DNA from: an uncultured Collinsella sp. | GTDB taxonomy: Bacteria > Actinomycetota > Coriobacteriia > Coriobacteriales > Coriobacteriaceae | Length of the DNA stretch: 26,536 nucleotides | Direction: 5' to 3' | NCBI GenBank assembly: GCA_902496775.1 | Contig: CABVCF010000021.1 | Span: 1-26,536, forward strand | Part shown: positions 1 through 6,602 of the stretch, piece by piece | Layout: each line of letters opens with the position of its first letter | Position numbering within the stretch: the stretch's first letter is position 1 | Notes under the pieces: generated by a model | The model's input: only the letters and a program-made list of their open reading frames with translations | The model's database searches: none | What the model was told of the DNA's origin: nothing | Program-made: the position numbers and the translations under genes

Positions 1-279
1 CTCCCGGAATCGTCCAAATAGGTGTTGCCAATCCAACACCTCGTCATCGAGGTGGCCGACGACGGACCGGGCTTCTCTCCCGCCGCCCTCGAACGCGGCT
101 GCGAGCGCCTCTTCACAGACGACTCCTCCCGCTCCTCGCGCGACGGAGGCCGCCACTACGGGCTCGGCCTCCACGCCGCCTCCGAGGCCGCGAGCGCCCA
201 CGGGGGCTCCGTCTCGCTCGCCAACAGCCCCTCGGGCGGCGCGGTGGCCACCATCGCGGTCCCCCTGTGCGGGGCCTGA
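1..279 (+). pseudogene. 3' fragment of a sensor histidine kinase (HATPase_c domain)
   Basis: The readable part, from the GTG at 22 (85 codons), is the end of a GHKL ATP-binding domain. It shows the G1 box DDGPGF and the G2 box HYGLGLH, followed by the usual terminal strand ending near ATIAVPL. The N box, the dimerisation/phospho-acceptor region and any sensor part are missing. In the same frame, a TAG stop lies at 19-21, just before the homology begins, so this is not simply a gene cut by the window edge. The homology starts inside or right after an inverted repeat at 20-41, which suggests a recombination or insertion junction. Without the N box the fragment cannot bind ATP normally. It is probably a remnant, although an alternative downstream half of an invertible kinase gene cannot be excluded. 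Confidence 0.7.
20..41. repeat. 8-bp inverted repeat at the kinase truncation point
   Basis: The arms AGGTGTTG (20-27) and CAACACCT (34-41) are perfect inverted repeats separated by 6 bases. They sit exactly where the kinase reading frame becomes recognisable and just after an in-frame stop. The geometry fits a site-specific recombination core or a chance stem-loop; the sequence alone does not decide. Confidence 0.4.
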
Positions 280-283
280 CGAC

Positions 284-695
284 TCAGGCCCTCACAACGG
301 CGTGGCTCGCAATCAAACGCTTCCCGGATAATAATGCCCGTTGCAGGGATCGCCCTGGCCAGTCGCCGCCCATATGCATGAGCATGTCGGCGATGCGAGT
401 CGCCATCTCGTCCGCCGCTGCACGGATGTTGGCAACCCAGGACGCAAGGCCGGCCTGATCGGATGCCTCCGCCTCAAGCACGTCGCAAATGACGGCGGCG
501 ACCGTCCCGGGAGCTGCTCGCGGCCGGGCACGCGAGGGAGTCTCGAGACGAAAGGAGCTCAGGCACGCCCTCGTGGATGGTGTCACTGCGCCTCTGAATC
601 AGGTTCATACAGACAAAGGCAAGCTTCGGGTTGTTATCGCAAACCAGCTCCGACGATAAATTCTCGTGTTCCGTAATCTTGAAGAAGCTGCGAAT
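284..695 (-). pseudogene. Frameshifted remnant of an unrecognised protein gene
   Basis: Two reverse-strand reading frames look like successive parts of one protein. The first, 695 down to a stop at 474-476, encodes a protein-like stretch containing FKITEHENLSSELVCDN and NPKLAFVCMNLIQRRSDTI. Near 500 the protein-like quality moves to another frame, which reads VICDVLEAEASDQAGLASW and ADEMATRIADMLMHMGG and stops at 284-286. The first frame is preceded by a TAG at 696-698 and no good start with a ribosome binding site is visible. I do not recognise the family. The reading as a decayed gene rests on amino acid composition and on the frame change, so it is an inference. The opposite strand also stays open here but its translation is unconvincing. 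Confidence 0.35.
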
Positions 696-740
696 CTATT
701 TCAGGGGCACTATCAACAGCGGTTTCATCCCGTTCCCCTC

Positions 741-769
741 TTGCACTCACCGCCAGCACACGCTATAAG
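741..769 (+). promoter_or_regulatory. Promoter for the hairpin RNA/DUF3800 unit
   Basis: TTGCAC (741-746) and TATAAG (764-769) are separated by exactly 17 bases, a good sigma-70-type match. A transcript would begin near 775-777, at the first of two consecutive hairpins. Confidence 0.55.
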
Positions 770-770
770 G

Positions 771-830
771 TTGTTGGTGGCTCATTAAGCTACCTCCAAG
801 TGCCGGGGGAGTCCCCCGGCTATTTTTTTA
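771..830 (+). ncRNA. Candidate structured leader or small RNA upstream of DUF3800
   Basis: Two stem-loops lie back to back. The first pairs GGTGGCT (776-782) with AGCTACC (788-794) around a 5-base loop, with one G-U pair, and can extend through TTG/CAA (771-773/797-799). The second is the terminator stem at 802-820 with a U tract. A promoter just upstream would give an RNA of roughly 50 nucleotides that ends before the DUF3800 start codon. Conserved RNA structures upstream of DUF3800 genes have been described as the DUF3800 RNA motifs; I infer that this may be a member or relative. It could act as an attenuator, as an independent small RNA, or as an RNA partner of the protein. Confidence 0.5.
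802..830 (+). terminator. Intrinsic terminator upstream of the DUF3800 gene
   Basis: An 8-bp perfect stem GCCGGGGG (802-809) / CCCCCGGC (813-820) with a 3-base loop is followed by TATTTTTTTA. It stands between the promoter at 741-769 and the start codon at 853, so expression of the gene would need read-through. Confidence 0.8.
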
Positions 831-852
831 TCCATTCCATTAGGAGTCCCCA

Positions 853-1527
853 TTGGCCAAGGAGCTCAGCATCTTCGTCGACGAGAGCGGCGACCGCGGC
901 GGCAAAGCTCGCTACTACCCGCTCGTACTCGTCTTTCACGACCAGGCAGGCAGCATCGCCGAGGCGGTCACGGGCTATGAGGCCAAGCTTGTCAGGGCCG
1001 ATCTCCCTAACATTCCGTTTCACTCCGAGCCTCTCATGAACGGGCACAAGGACTATGAGTTTCTTGACATCGAGCAGCGCAAGGTTATGCTCGCCCGTTT
1101 CTCCTCGTTCGTCCGCAAACTTCCCATTTCCTATATCACGTTCGTCTACCACCGCAGCCAGTTCGAAGACCCGGCAAGGCTAATGGAACGTATGGGGCGC
1201 GATATCTCCTCTGCCACGATTGAACACCTGAGCTTCTTTCAATCCTTCGACGATGTGAAGGTTTACTACGACAACGGTCAGGACATTGTCAAACAGGCGC
1301 TTGACCGCTCGGTGGGCAAGGTCCTCTCAAAAGGGGTCGTCCGACGCCGCAAGACCTCGATGACCGATTACCGCCTCGAGCAAGTGGCGGATTACCTCTG
1401 CACCATCGAACTTGCCTTGGTCAAGTACGAGGCCAAGGAGAACGGTGAGACGTACAACAAGTTCTTCGGAGGTATAGGTTCTTTCAAGAGGAACTGGTTC
1501 AAGCAAGCCCGCAGCAAGCGGATATAG
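853..1527 (+). CDS. DUF3800 domain protein (predicted RNase H-like fold)
   Basis: This 224-residue protein begins with the family hallmark IFVDESGD (residues 7-14). Other candidate acidic residues are Asp140 in KVYYDNG and Asp180 in LEQVADYLC, an arrangement consistent with the RNase H-like metal-binding triad proposed for DUF3800. The biochemical role of the family is not firmly established; it is common in mobile and defence-rich regions. The start is TTG at 853, chosen because AGGAG (842-846) lies 6 bases upstream and the hallmark motif follows at once. The C-terminus is basic (KRNWFKQARSKR), which could help nucleic acid binding. A promoter, two hairpins and a terminator immediately precede the gene, and the neighbouring reverse-strand ATPase/HEPN-like cluster converges on it. 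Confidence 0.85.
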   Translation: MAKELSIFVDESGDRGGKARYYPLVLVFHDQAGSIAEAVTGYEAKLVRADLPNIPFHSEPLMNGHKDYEFLDIEQRKVMLARFSSFVRKLPISYITFVYHRSQFEDPARLMERMGRDISSATIEHLSFFQSFDDVKVYYDNGQDIVKQALDRSVGKVLSKGVVRRRKTSMTDYRLEQVADYLCTIELALVKYEAKENGETYNKFFGGIGSFKRNWFKQARSKRI

Positions 1528-1769
1528 GTGGTTCCGCAGTCTCGCAGGGAGCGGTCGTCTCTCCTCCGGCCAGGGCCCCAAGCGACACGCTTCGAGCAGC
1601 GATAGCGAAACGCAAGCAACGGCGTCGCGGGCGCCTCGTGCGCCATAGTGTCCATGTGGTCATCTCCTATCGTCTCAGCGTGGTAGCTGAAGATTCTAGG
1701 CGCTGGCCACACCCCTTTTCCGGGGCGCCAACACCAACGTTTAGCACACAAGGAGTTTGACGAGATGGC

Positions 1770-2354
1770 TCAGCGAGTATTGAATCTATCCGCCCATGCA
1801 GCCACGTCGAATAACTCCAGATTGGGGTAACTGACCGTTTCGCCCGTTTCTTTAAGACAGGCCTCCGCGGCGTTGCACAGCGAGCTCGCGAGCGACGCCG
1901 CATCAACGCGGAACGTCACGCTCTTAGTCGCACGCATCCCGCTCTTGGGCGACGGCCAGGAAGAGCAGAGGGCGTTGCACCCGTGGAGGACAAGCTCGAA
2001 CTTGTAGTCGTAGTCGAAGCTCTCGTCTTTCTTGGGAGCATCGACCGACACATCGTAGTCGCCTGAATGCAACAGGGAGCACCGGAGCTTCCAGCACATC
2101 TTCCCATTAAAGATTTGACCTGGAATCGTTTCACCTTCGTTCGAGGGGTCTCCCGAAAACAGGAAGTCGTTTGCCGCCCAGTCATCAAACCACTTCACAT
2201 ACTGCCGCCCCGCCGCTCTCTTCCCGTTATGAAGGACGAGATTGGAATAAAGAAGCTGCCCCATGGCGTCGGGAATGGTAAGGGAAGACATAAGGGCTGG
2301 GATAAGGCAGTCTTTCTCAACCGCATTTCTAATCGATTCGACGAGTAGCTTCAT
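1770..2354 (-). CDS. Small hypothetical protein with a HEPN-like R-x4-H motif
   Basis: This 194-residue protein is mostly helical in the first 65 residues. It then carries KLRCSLLHSGD with Arg91 and His96, matching the R-x4-6-H signature of HEPN ribonuclease and toxin domains. No membrane segment or signal peptide is visible. The start at 2354 has GAGG 7 bases upstream. It is the last gene of a reverse-strand cluster, 28 bases after the preceding unknown gene and downstream of an AAA ATPase. A HEPN assignment by one motif is weak, so nuclease activity is only an inference; the alternative is a lineage-specific protein of other function. A convergent DUF3800 gene ends 242 bases away. Confidence 0.65.
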   Translation of the reverse strand: MKLLVESIRNAVEKDCLIPALMSSLTIPDAMGQLLYSNLVLHNGKRAAGRQYVKWFDDWAANDFLFSGDPSNEGETIPGQIFNGKMCWKLRCSLLHSGDYDVSVDAPKKDESFDYDYKFELVLHGCNALCSSWPSPKSGMRATKSVTFRVDAASLASSLCNAAEACLKETGETVSYPNLELFDVAAWADRFNTR

Positions 2355-2382
2355 TTCGATGCCTCAAAAAGTCTATGCGGTC

Positions 2383-2955
2383 TTATGCGAAGAAACGGCC
2401 GATCGGCCATGAGCCGAGCGTCGTTCGTGCTTCTTCGTCAAGTGACGCTCTGAGCGCAGAGGCCATGTCCGAGTCTCCGCGCAAGGCTGCTGCGCATGCT
2501 TTCGACAGCGCACTATCTGAATTCAGCTGGATTGCCATTAACTCAGATTTCTCCTCGCTAGTAAGATCTCGCTTTCGAGCGGCAATTTGATATCGATTTA
2601 TCAGGGTTGCCTCTCGATCCGCAAAAGCTTCCAGGGCGTCTACGGTCATCTCGCAGCATTTCAGCAACTCTTCCTTACAGCACGCATCTTGATCGTAGGC
2701 TGATAGCATTTCAAGCATCTTGTCGTTGACGTAGGCAGAGCTAACTTCGGTGACTGGATACTGCTTCAACGTAGCGGCAAACACCTCGGCATCGATATTG
2801 GCAAGCCTCATATAGTCCTGCATCGTTTGGACGAACAGAGGCGCGACGACTACGGGGGCATCCCCCTCGCCCCGGAAGAACACCGAGACCGTCAGGTCAT
2901 CCAGTCGAAGCCCATCGACCATTCGGTACATATCTTCAGATACTTGGTAAAACAC
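2383..2955 (-). CDS. Hypothetical protein between the ATPase and HEPN-like genes
   Basis: From the GTG at 2955 this is a 190-residue, acidic, largely helical protein with no motif I recognise. It contains a run of cysteines (DACCKEELLKCCEM) in the middle. The start is doubtful: no convincing ribosome binding site precedes the GTG. The same frame stays open for 20 further codons upstream, encoding protein-like sequence (HREAVRSNLGNHPIK), back to the TAG stop of the ATPase gene at 3016-3018, with no ATG, GTG or TTG in between. Possible explanations are stop read-through from the ATPase, a non-canonical start, a sequencing error or a recent nonsense mutation. It lies in an apparent operon with its neighbours. 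Confidence 0.6.
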   Translation of the reverse strand: MFYQVSEDMYRMVDGLRLDDLTVSVFFRGEGDAPVVVAPLFVQTMQDYMRLANIDAEVFAATLKQYPVTEVSSAYVNDKMLEMLSAYDQDACCKEELLKCCEMTVDALEAFADREATLINRYQIAARKRDLTSEEKSELMAIQLNSDSALSKACAAALRGDSDMASALRASLDEEARTTLGSWPIGRFFA

Positions 2956-3015
2956 GAGCTTAATCGGATGGTTCCCCAGATTGGACCTAACTGCCTCGCG
3001 ATGAATCGCATGGCC

Positions 3016-4281
3016 CTAGAGGAAAAAGTCCCTCGCGCTCACGATGCGGATGCCGTCGATATCCGTGTCGTAGGAACCCTGCCTCACGACCACGATCTTC
3101 TCGTGGTTGTCTCGTATCGACTTCAGAGGGGCGATCTCTCGCTCCCTGGTCTCGCTTGCGAACATCTCGTCAGTCGCCTGCACGTAGAGCACGCGCCCGT
3201 CCTTCGTCGCAACGAAGTCGACTTCCTTGCCATAGAGCTTGCCCACATGCACGCTCCATCCTTCGTAGAGCAGCTGGAGATACACGGCGTTCTCGAACAG
3301 GCGGCCAGTATCCGTGACCCTATAGCCGGCCATCCAGGTCCTGAAGCCGGTGTCGACGATGTACTCCTTTGGGTTCGTCTTGAGGAGCGCCTTGCCGTGC
3401 AAATCGTAACGCGTGGCACGATAGAACAGGAAGGCCTCCTCAAGCGCACCCACATACGAGGAAACGGTCTTGTTCGTGGTCTTCGGCCCCGCAGAAGTTA
3501 ACGCGCCGGCGATTCGACTCGACGAGCACTCGTTGCCGATGTTGTCCGCCAGGAATTCGGCCACATGGCGCAGCAGGGAAGGGTCAGTCACCGCACTTTT
3601 GCCCTTCCCGCGCTCACGGTTGACAATATCACGCACGGCGATGGCTTCGTAGACGCCGGACATGTACGCCGAGTGCTGCGCCTGGGTCGTCGAGAGGGAT
3701 GCGATGGCTGGCATGCCCCCGTACTCAAGGTAACGAGTAAGCATGTCGTCGAAGAGAACGGGATCCCCCTCGGGAGTGAGAGCCACCGAAGTTCCCGATA
3801 CGAACTCGATTCCGCAGAAGTCGGCGAACTCGGAGAAGGACAGGGGCAGCATCTTTACCTCTACGTAGCGCCCGGAGAGATAGGTGGCCAGCTCGCTCGA
3901 GAGAAGATACGCATTCGAGCCCGTGAGGTAGATGTCGCAATCGAAGTCGACCCTCATTGCGTTGACCGCATCCTGCCAGCCATCGATTCTCTGGGGCTCG
4001 TCTATGAAAACGTAGGTGCGACCCTTGTCCGACAGGCGCCCGCGAACGTGATCATAAAGCTGGTCCTCCGTCTTGATGCCCGTACCCTTGCTTTCCAGGT
4101 TGACGCTCACAAAGCCGCGGCCAGCGACTCCTTCAGACTCGATGGCCATCCTAATTAGATCGAGAAGGCTCGACTTGCCGCACCTGCGCACGCCCGTGAT
4201 CACCTTGATGAGGTCGGTGTCACGGAAGAGCATCGCCTCCTCGAGGTATCTATCGCGGTTCCTGAGTCTGCCACCCTTCAA
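3016..4281 (-). CDS. ATP-binding protein, AAA_14 plus DUF4143 type
   Basis: This 421-residue protein has the standard layout of the family. The Walker A motif is GVRRCGKSS (residues 30-38), Walker B is YVFIDE (90-95) and a sensor-like LTGSNAYLLSSEL follows near 119-131. A C-terminal DUF4143 region contains GRLFENAVYLQLL and EVDFVAT, which resembles a PD-(D/E)xK nuclease-type core. Proteins of this kind are widespread in bacteria and archaea, and their cellular role is unsettled. The start is TTG at 4281, preceded by AGGAG 7 bases upstream. That ribosome binding site is part of a perfect inverted repeat at 4288-4322, so repressor binding or RNA folding could control the gene. The next gene is in the same frame after a single TAG. 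Confidence 0.88.
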   Translation of the reverse strand: MKGGRLRNRDRYLEEAMLFRDTDLIKVITGVRRCGKSSLLDLIRMAIESEGVAGRGFVSVNLESKGTGIKTEDQLYDHVRGRLSDKGRTYVFIDEPQRIDGWQDAVNAMRVDFDCDIYLTGSNAYLLSSELATYLSGRYVEVKMLPLSFSEFADFCGIEFVSGTSVALTPEGDPVLFDDMLTRYLEYGGMPAIASLSTTQAQHSAYMSGVYEAIAVRDIVNRERGKGKSAVTDPSLLRHVAEFLADNIGNECSSSRIAGALTSAGPKTTNKTVSSYVGALEEAFLFYRATRYDLHGKALLKTNPKEYIVDTGFRTWMAGYRVTDTGRLFENAVYLQLLYEGWSVHVGKLYGKEVDFVATKDGRVLYVQATDEMFASETREREIAPLKSIRDNHEKIVVVRQGSYDTDIDGIRIVSARDFFL

Positions 4282-4287
4282 AAGCTG

Positions 4288-4334
4288 CTCCTAAAACTCG
4301 AATCTGGTTACACTTTTAGGAGTATCGTAACTCC
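4288..4334 (-). promoter_or_regulatory. Overlapping inverted repeats upstream of the ATPase gene
   Basis: CTCCTAAAA (4288-4296) and TTTTAGGAG (4314-4322) are a perfect 9-bp inverted repeat with a 17-base spacer. A second repeat, GGAGT (4319-4323) / ACTCC (4330-4334), overlaps its right arm. The left arm includes the ATPase ribosome binding site, so the element is a likely operator or translation-controlling stem. Confidence 0.55.
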
Positions 4335-4482
4335 ACGCCACAAGATGAGCAAAGAGCGCACCTCGAGACGGATCGACCAAGGGGATTACGCACCTGCCGG
4401 GAGGCAGGGCAGCTTGCTCGATCGACGCGGACTACCAATTGATAAACCCCAAAAGCCGGACCGCACGGCGGCGCTCGTTTCG

Positions 4483-4671
4483 CTAAATCGGCTTGATGGG
4501 ATGGCGAATCACGGTCTTGAGCTTCTCCGGCGCGTACTTGCGCGGGTCGGAGAGGTAAATCTCGTGACAGAGGCGGGATTCGGAGAAGTCGGGCGCATAT
4601 CCCCGTTCCGCCGCAAATGCACGCATGGCGCCTATGATCGTCAGCTCGTCATCGTAAGGCCCGTATAGCAA
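4483..4671 (-). pseudogene. C-terminal fragment of a GyrI-like effector-binding protein
   Basis: The 62 residues match the C-terminal end of GyrI-like small-molecule-binding proteins, with GPYDDELTIIGAMRAFAAE and the terminal PEKLKTVIRHPI. Complete members are usually about 150-210 residues or are fused to a DNA-binding domain, so most of the protein is missing. The only start is a TTG at 4671 without a ribosome binding site. An extended -10 element (TATAGT, reverse strand at 4711-4716) lies upstream, perhaps inherited from the intact gene. The rest of 4335-4482 has no supported gene, only a short GC-rich stem-loop at 4392-4407. Confidence 0.7.
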
Positions 4672-4737
4672 TGGGCACGGATTCGGAAGATGCCGCGCCC
4701 ATTGGCAAACACTATAGCATAGAATCGAACGTCTGTT

Positions 4738-6336
4738 CTACTCCCACTCGATGGTCGCGGGGGGCTTGGACGTGATGTCGTAGCACACGCGGTTGGCGCC
4801 GGGGACCTCGGCAACGATGCGGCCGGAGATGCGGGCCAGTACGTCGTAGGGCAGCTTGGCCCAGTCGGCGGTCATGGCATCGCTGGACTCGACGGCACGC
4901 AGGATGATCGGGCGCTGGTAGGTGCGCTCGTCGCCCATAACGCCAACGGACTTGATGTCAGGCAGGACCGCGAAATACTGCCAGCAGCTGTGTTCGGAGT
5001 TGCGCTCGCCGGCCTGCTCAAACAGACGCTGGTTGTAGGCGTCGAGCTCCTCGCGCACGATAGCGTCGGCGTTCTTGAGGATCTCGAGCTTCTCCTTGTC
5101 GACCGCGCCGATGATACGGATGGCAAGACCCGGGCCCGGGAAGGGCTGACGGAACACGATGTGACCTGGCAGGCCCAGCGCCAGACCAAGCGCGCGGACC
5201 TCGTCCTTAAAGAAGTGATCGAGCGGCTCGATAAGGTCGAAGTGCACGCCCTCGGGGAACGGGATCAGGTTGTGATGGCTCTTGATGGTGGCCGTCTTGC
5301 CGCCCGTCTTGCGAGCGCCGGACTCGATGATGTCGGGGTAGATGGTGCCCTGAGCCAGGTACTTGACCGGCTTGCCATCGGTCTCGAGCTGCTGCGCCAC
5401 GGCGAAGAACTCTTTCCAGAACTGCGTACCGATGATGCGGCGCTTCTCCTCGGGCTCGGTCACGCCAGCCAGAAGCTCGGCATAGCGGTCCTCGGCGTGA
5501 ACGTGGATAAAGTCGACGTCAAACTGCTTGGTGAAGACCTCCTCCACCTGCTCGGGCTCGCCCTTGCGCAGCAGGCCGTGGTTGATGAACACGCAGGTCA
5601 TCTGCTTGCCCACGGCACGGGCGCCCAGGGCGGCCACGACGGAGGAGTCGACGCCGCCGGACAGGGCCAGAATCACGCGGTCGTCGCCGACCTTCTCGCG
5701 GAACTCGGCCGTCATGGTCTCGACCAGGTTGTCCATGCTCCAGTTGGGCTCCAGGCCGCAGATCTCAAACAGGAAGTTGCTCAGCAGCTGCTGACCGTAC
5801 TCGGAGTGCTTGACCTCGGGGTGGAACTGCGTGGTGAAAATCTTGCGCTCGACGCACTCCATGGCGGCAACCGGGCACACGTCGGTGCTGGCGGTAACGG
5901 TAAAGCCCTCGGGCACCTCGGACACGGCGTCGCGGTGGCTCATCCACACGGTCTGCTCCATGGGCGTGGAGTTAAAGAGCTTGGCGCCGGCCGTGCGCGT
6001 GATGGTGGCGCGGCCGTACTCGCCCACCTCGGAGTGACCGACCTTGCCGCCAAGCGTCACGGCCGTGATCTGATGGCCGTAGCAGAAGCCCAGGACGGGA
6101 AGGCCCAGGTCAAAGATGGCAGGATCGATGGACGGAGCGTCCTCGGCGTACACGGAAGCCGGACCGCCAGAAAGGATGAGCGCAGAGGCGTTCATCTCGC
6201 GAATCTCGTCGGCCGAGATGTCGCAGGGGACAATCTCGGAATACACGTTGAGGTCGCGGACGCGACGGGCAATGAGCTGACCGTACTGCGCACCAAAGTC
6301 GAGTACGAGGACCTTTGCGGAAGCCTTTTGATCCAT
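4738..6336 (-). CDS. guaA: GMP synthase (glutamine-hydrolysing)
   Basis: The 532-residue enzyme converts XMP, ATP and glutamine to GMP, the last step of guanine nucleotide synthesis. The N-terminal class I amidotransferase domain has its nucleophile in GFCYGHQ (Cys85) and the partner residues in FHPEV (His172, Glu174). The ATP-pyrophosphatase domain has the PP-loop SGGVDSS at 226-232, and the C-terminal dimerisation domain ends in the conserved ITSKPPATIEWE. The length is typical. I chose the ATG at 6336 because GAGGGGG lies 4 bases upstream; a more upstream in-frame start would add 12 residues not typical of the family. It appears monocistronic, and no intrinsic terminator is obvious after its stop. 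Confidence 0.97.
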   Translation of the reverse strand: MDQKASAKVLVLDFGAQYGQLIARRVRDLNVYSEIVPCDISADEIREMNASALILSGGPASVYAEDAPSIDPAIFDLGLPVLGFCYGHQITAVTLGGKVGHSEVGEYGRATITRTAGAKLFNSTPMEQTVWMSHRDAVSEVPEGFTVTASTDVCPVAAMECVERKIFTTQFHPEVKHSEYGQQLLSNFLFEICGLEPNWSMDNLVETMTAEFREKVGDDRVILALSGGVDSSVVAALGARAVGKQMTCVFINHGLLRKGEPEQVEEVFTKQFDVDFIHVHAEDRYAELLAGVTEPEEKRRIIGTQFWKEFFAVAQQLETDGKPVKYLAQGTIYPDIIESGARKTGGKTATIKSHHNLIPFPEGVHFDLIEPLDHFFKDEVRALGLALGLPGHIVFRQPFPGPGLAIRIIGAVDKEKLEILKNADAIVREELDAYNQRLFEQAGERNSEHSCWQYFAVLPDIKSVGVMGDERTYQRPIILRAVESSDAMTADWAKLPYDVLARISGRIVAEVPGANRVCYDITSKPPATIEWE

Positions 6337-6523
6337 GGTTCCCCCTCTTGTTGGCGGGGAGCCGGTGCCCACCCGCGTGAATGAACGAAATAGCCTTCAT
6401 AGTGTACACGTTATATGGGGTTTCTCGCCCCTCGCAGCCATCAGCGCACGGCAAACGCACGACCTAGGCCCCTATTTGACGGCAATTGAAGTGTTACCAA
6501 ACGTTACAGATGATGTAATACGT

Positions 6524-6553
6524 TTGAACATTGGACGCCCTGTGCCACAATAC
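6524..6553 (+). promoter_or_regulatory. Possible promoter of the asparaginase gene
   Basis: TTGAAC (6524-6529) and CAATAC (6548-6553) are 18 bases apart and lie about 50 bases before the start codon. The -10 match is weak. Confidence 0.3.
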
Positions 6554-6602
6554 TGCCGAACGACTCCGCCTCTGCGGCGGCAAATACGATAGGAATACCA
6601 GC

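Noticed and set aside
1764..1829. Short forward frame (21 codons) starting at ATG 1764 with AAGGAG 8 bases upstream.
   Set aside because: It overlaps the 3' end of the reverse-strand HEPN-like gene and its product has no recognisable character; the ribosome binding site match is probably chance.
4345..4668. Forward open frame of 107 codons between the ATPase promoter region and guaA.
   Set aside because: It has no ribosome binding site and its second half is antisense to the clear GyrI-like fragment.
4990..6384. Very long forward open frame opposite guaA.
   Set aside because: High-GC antisense shadow of a well-conserved gene, with low-complexity Gly/Ala/Leu/His composition.
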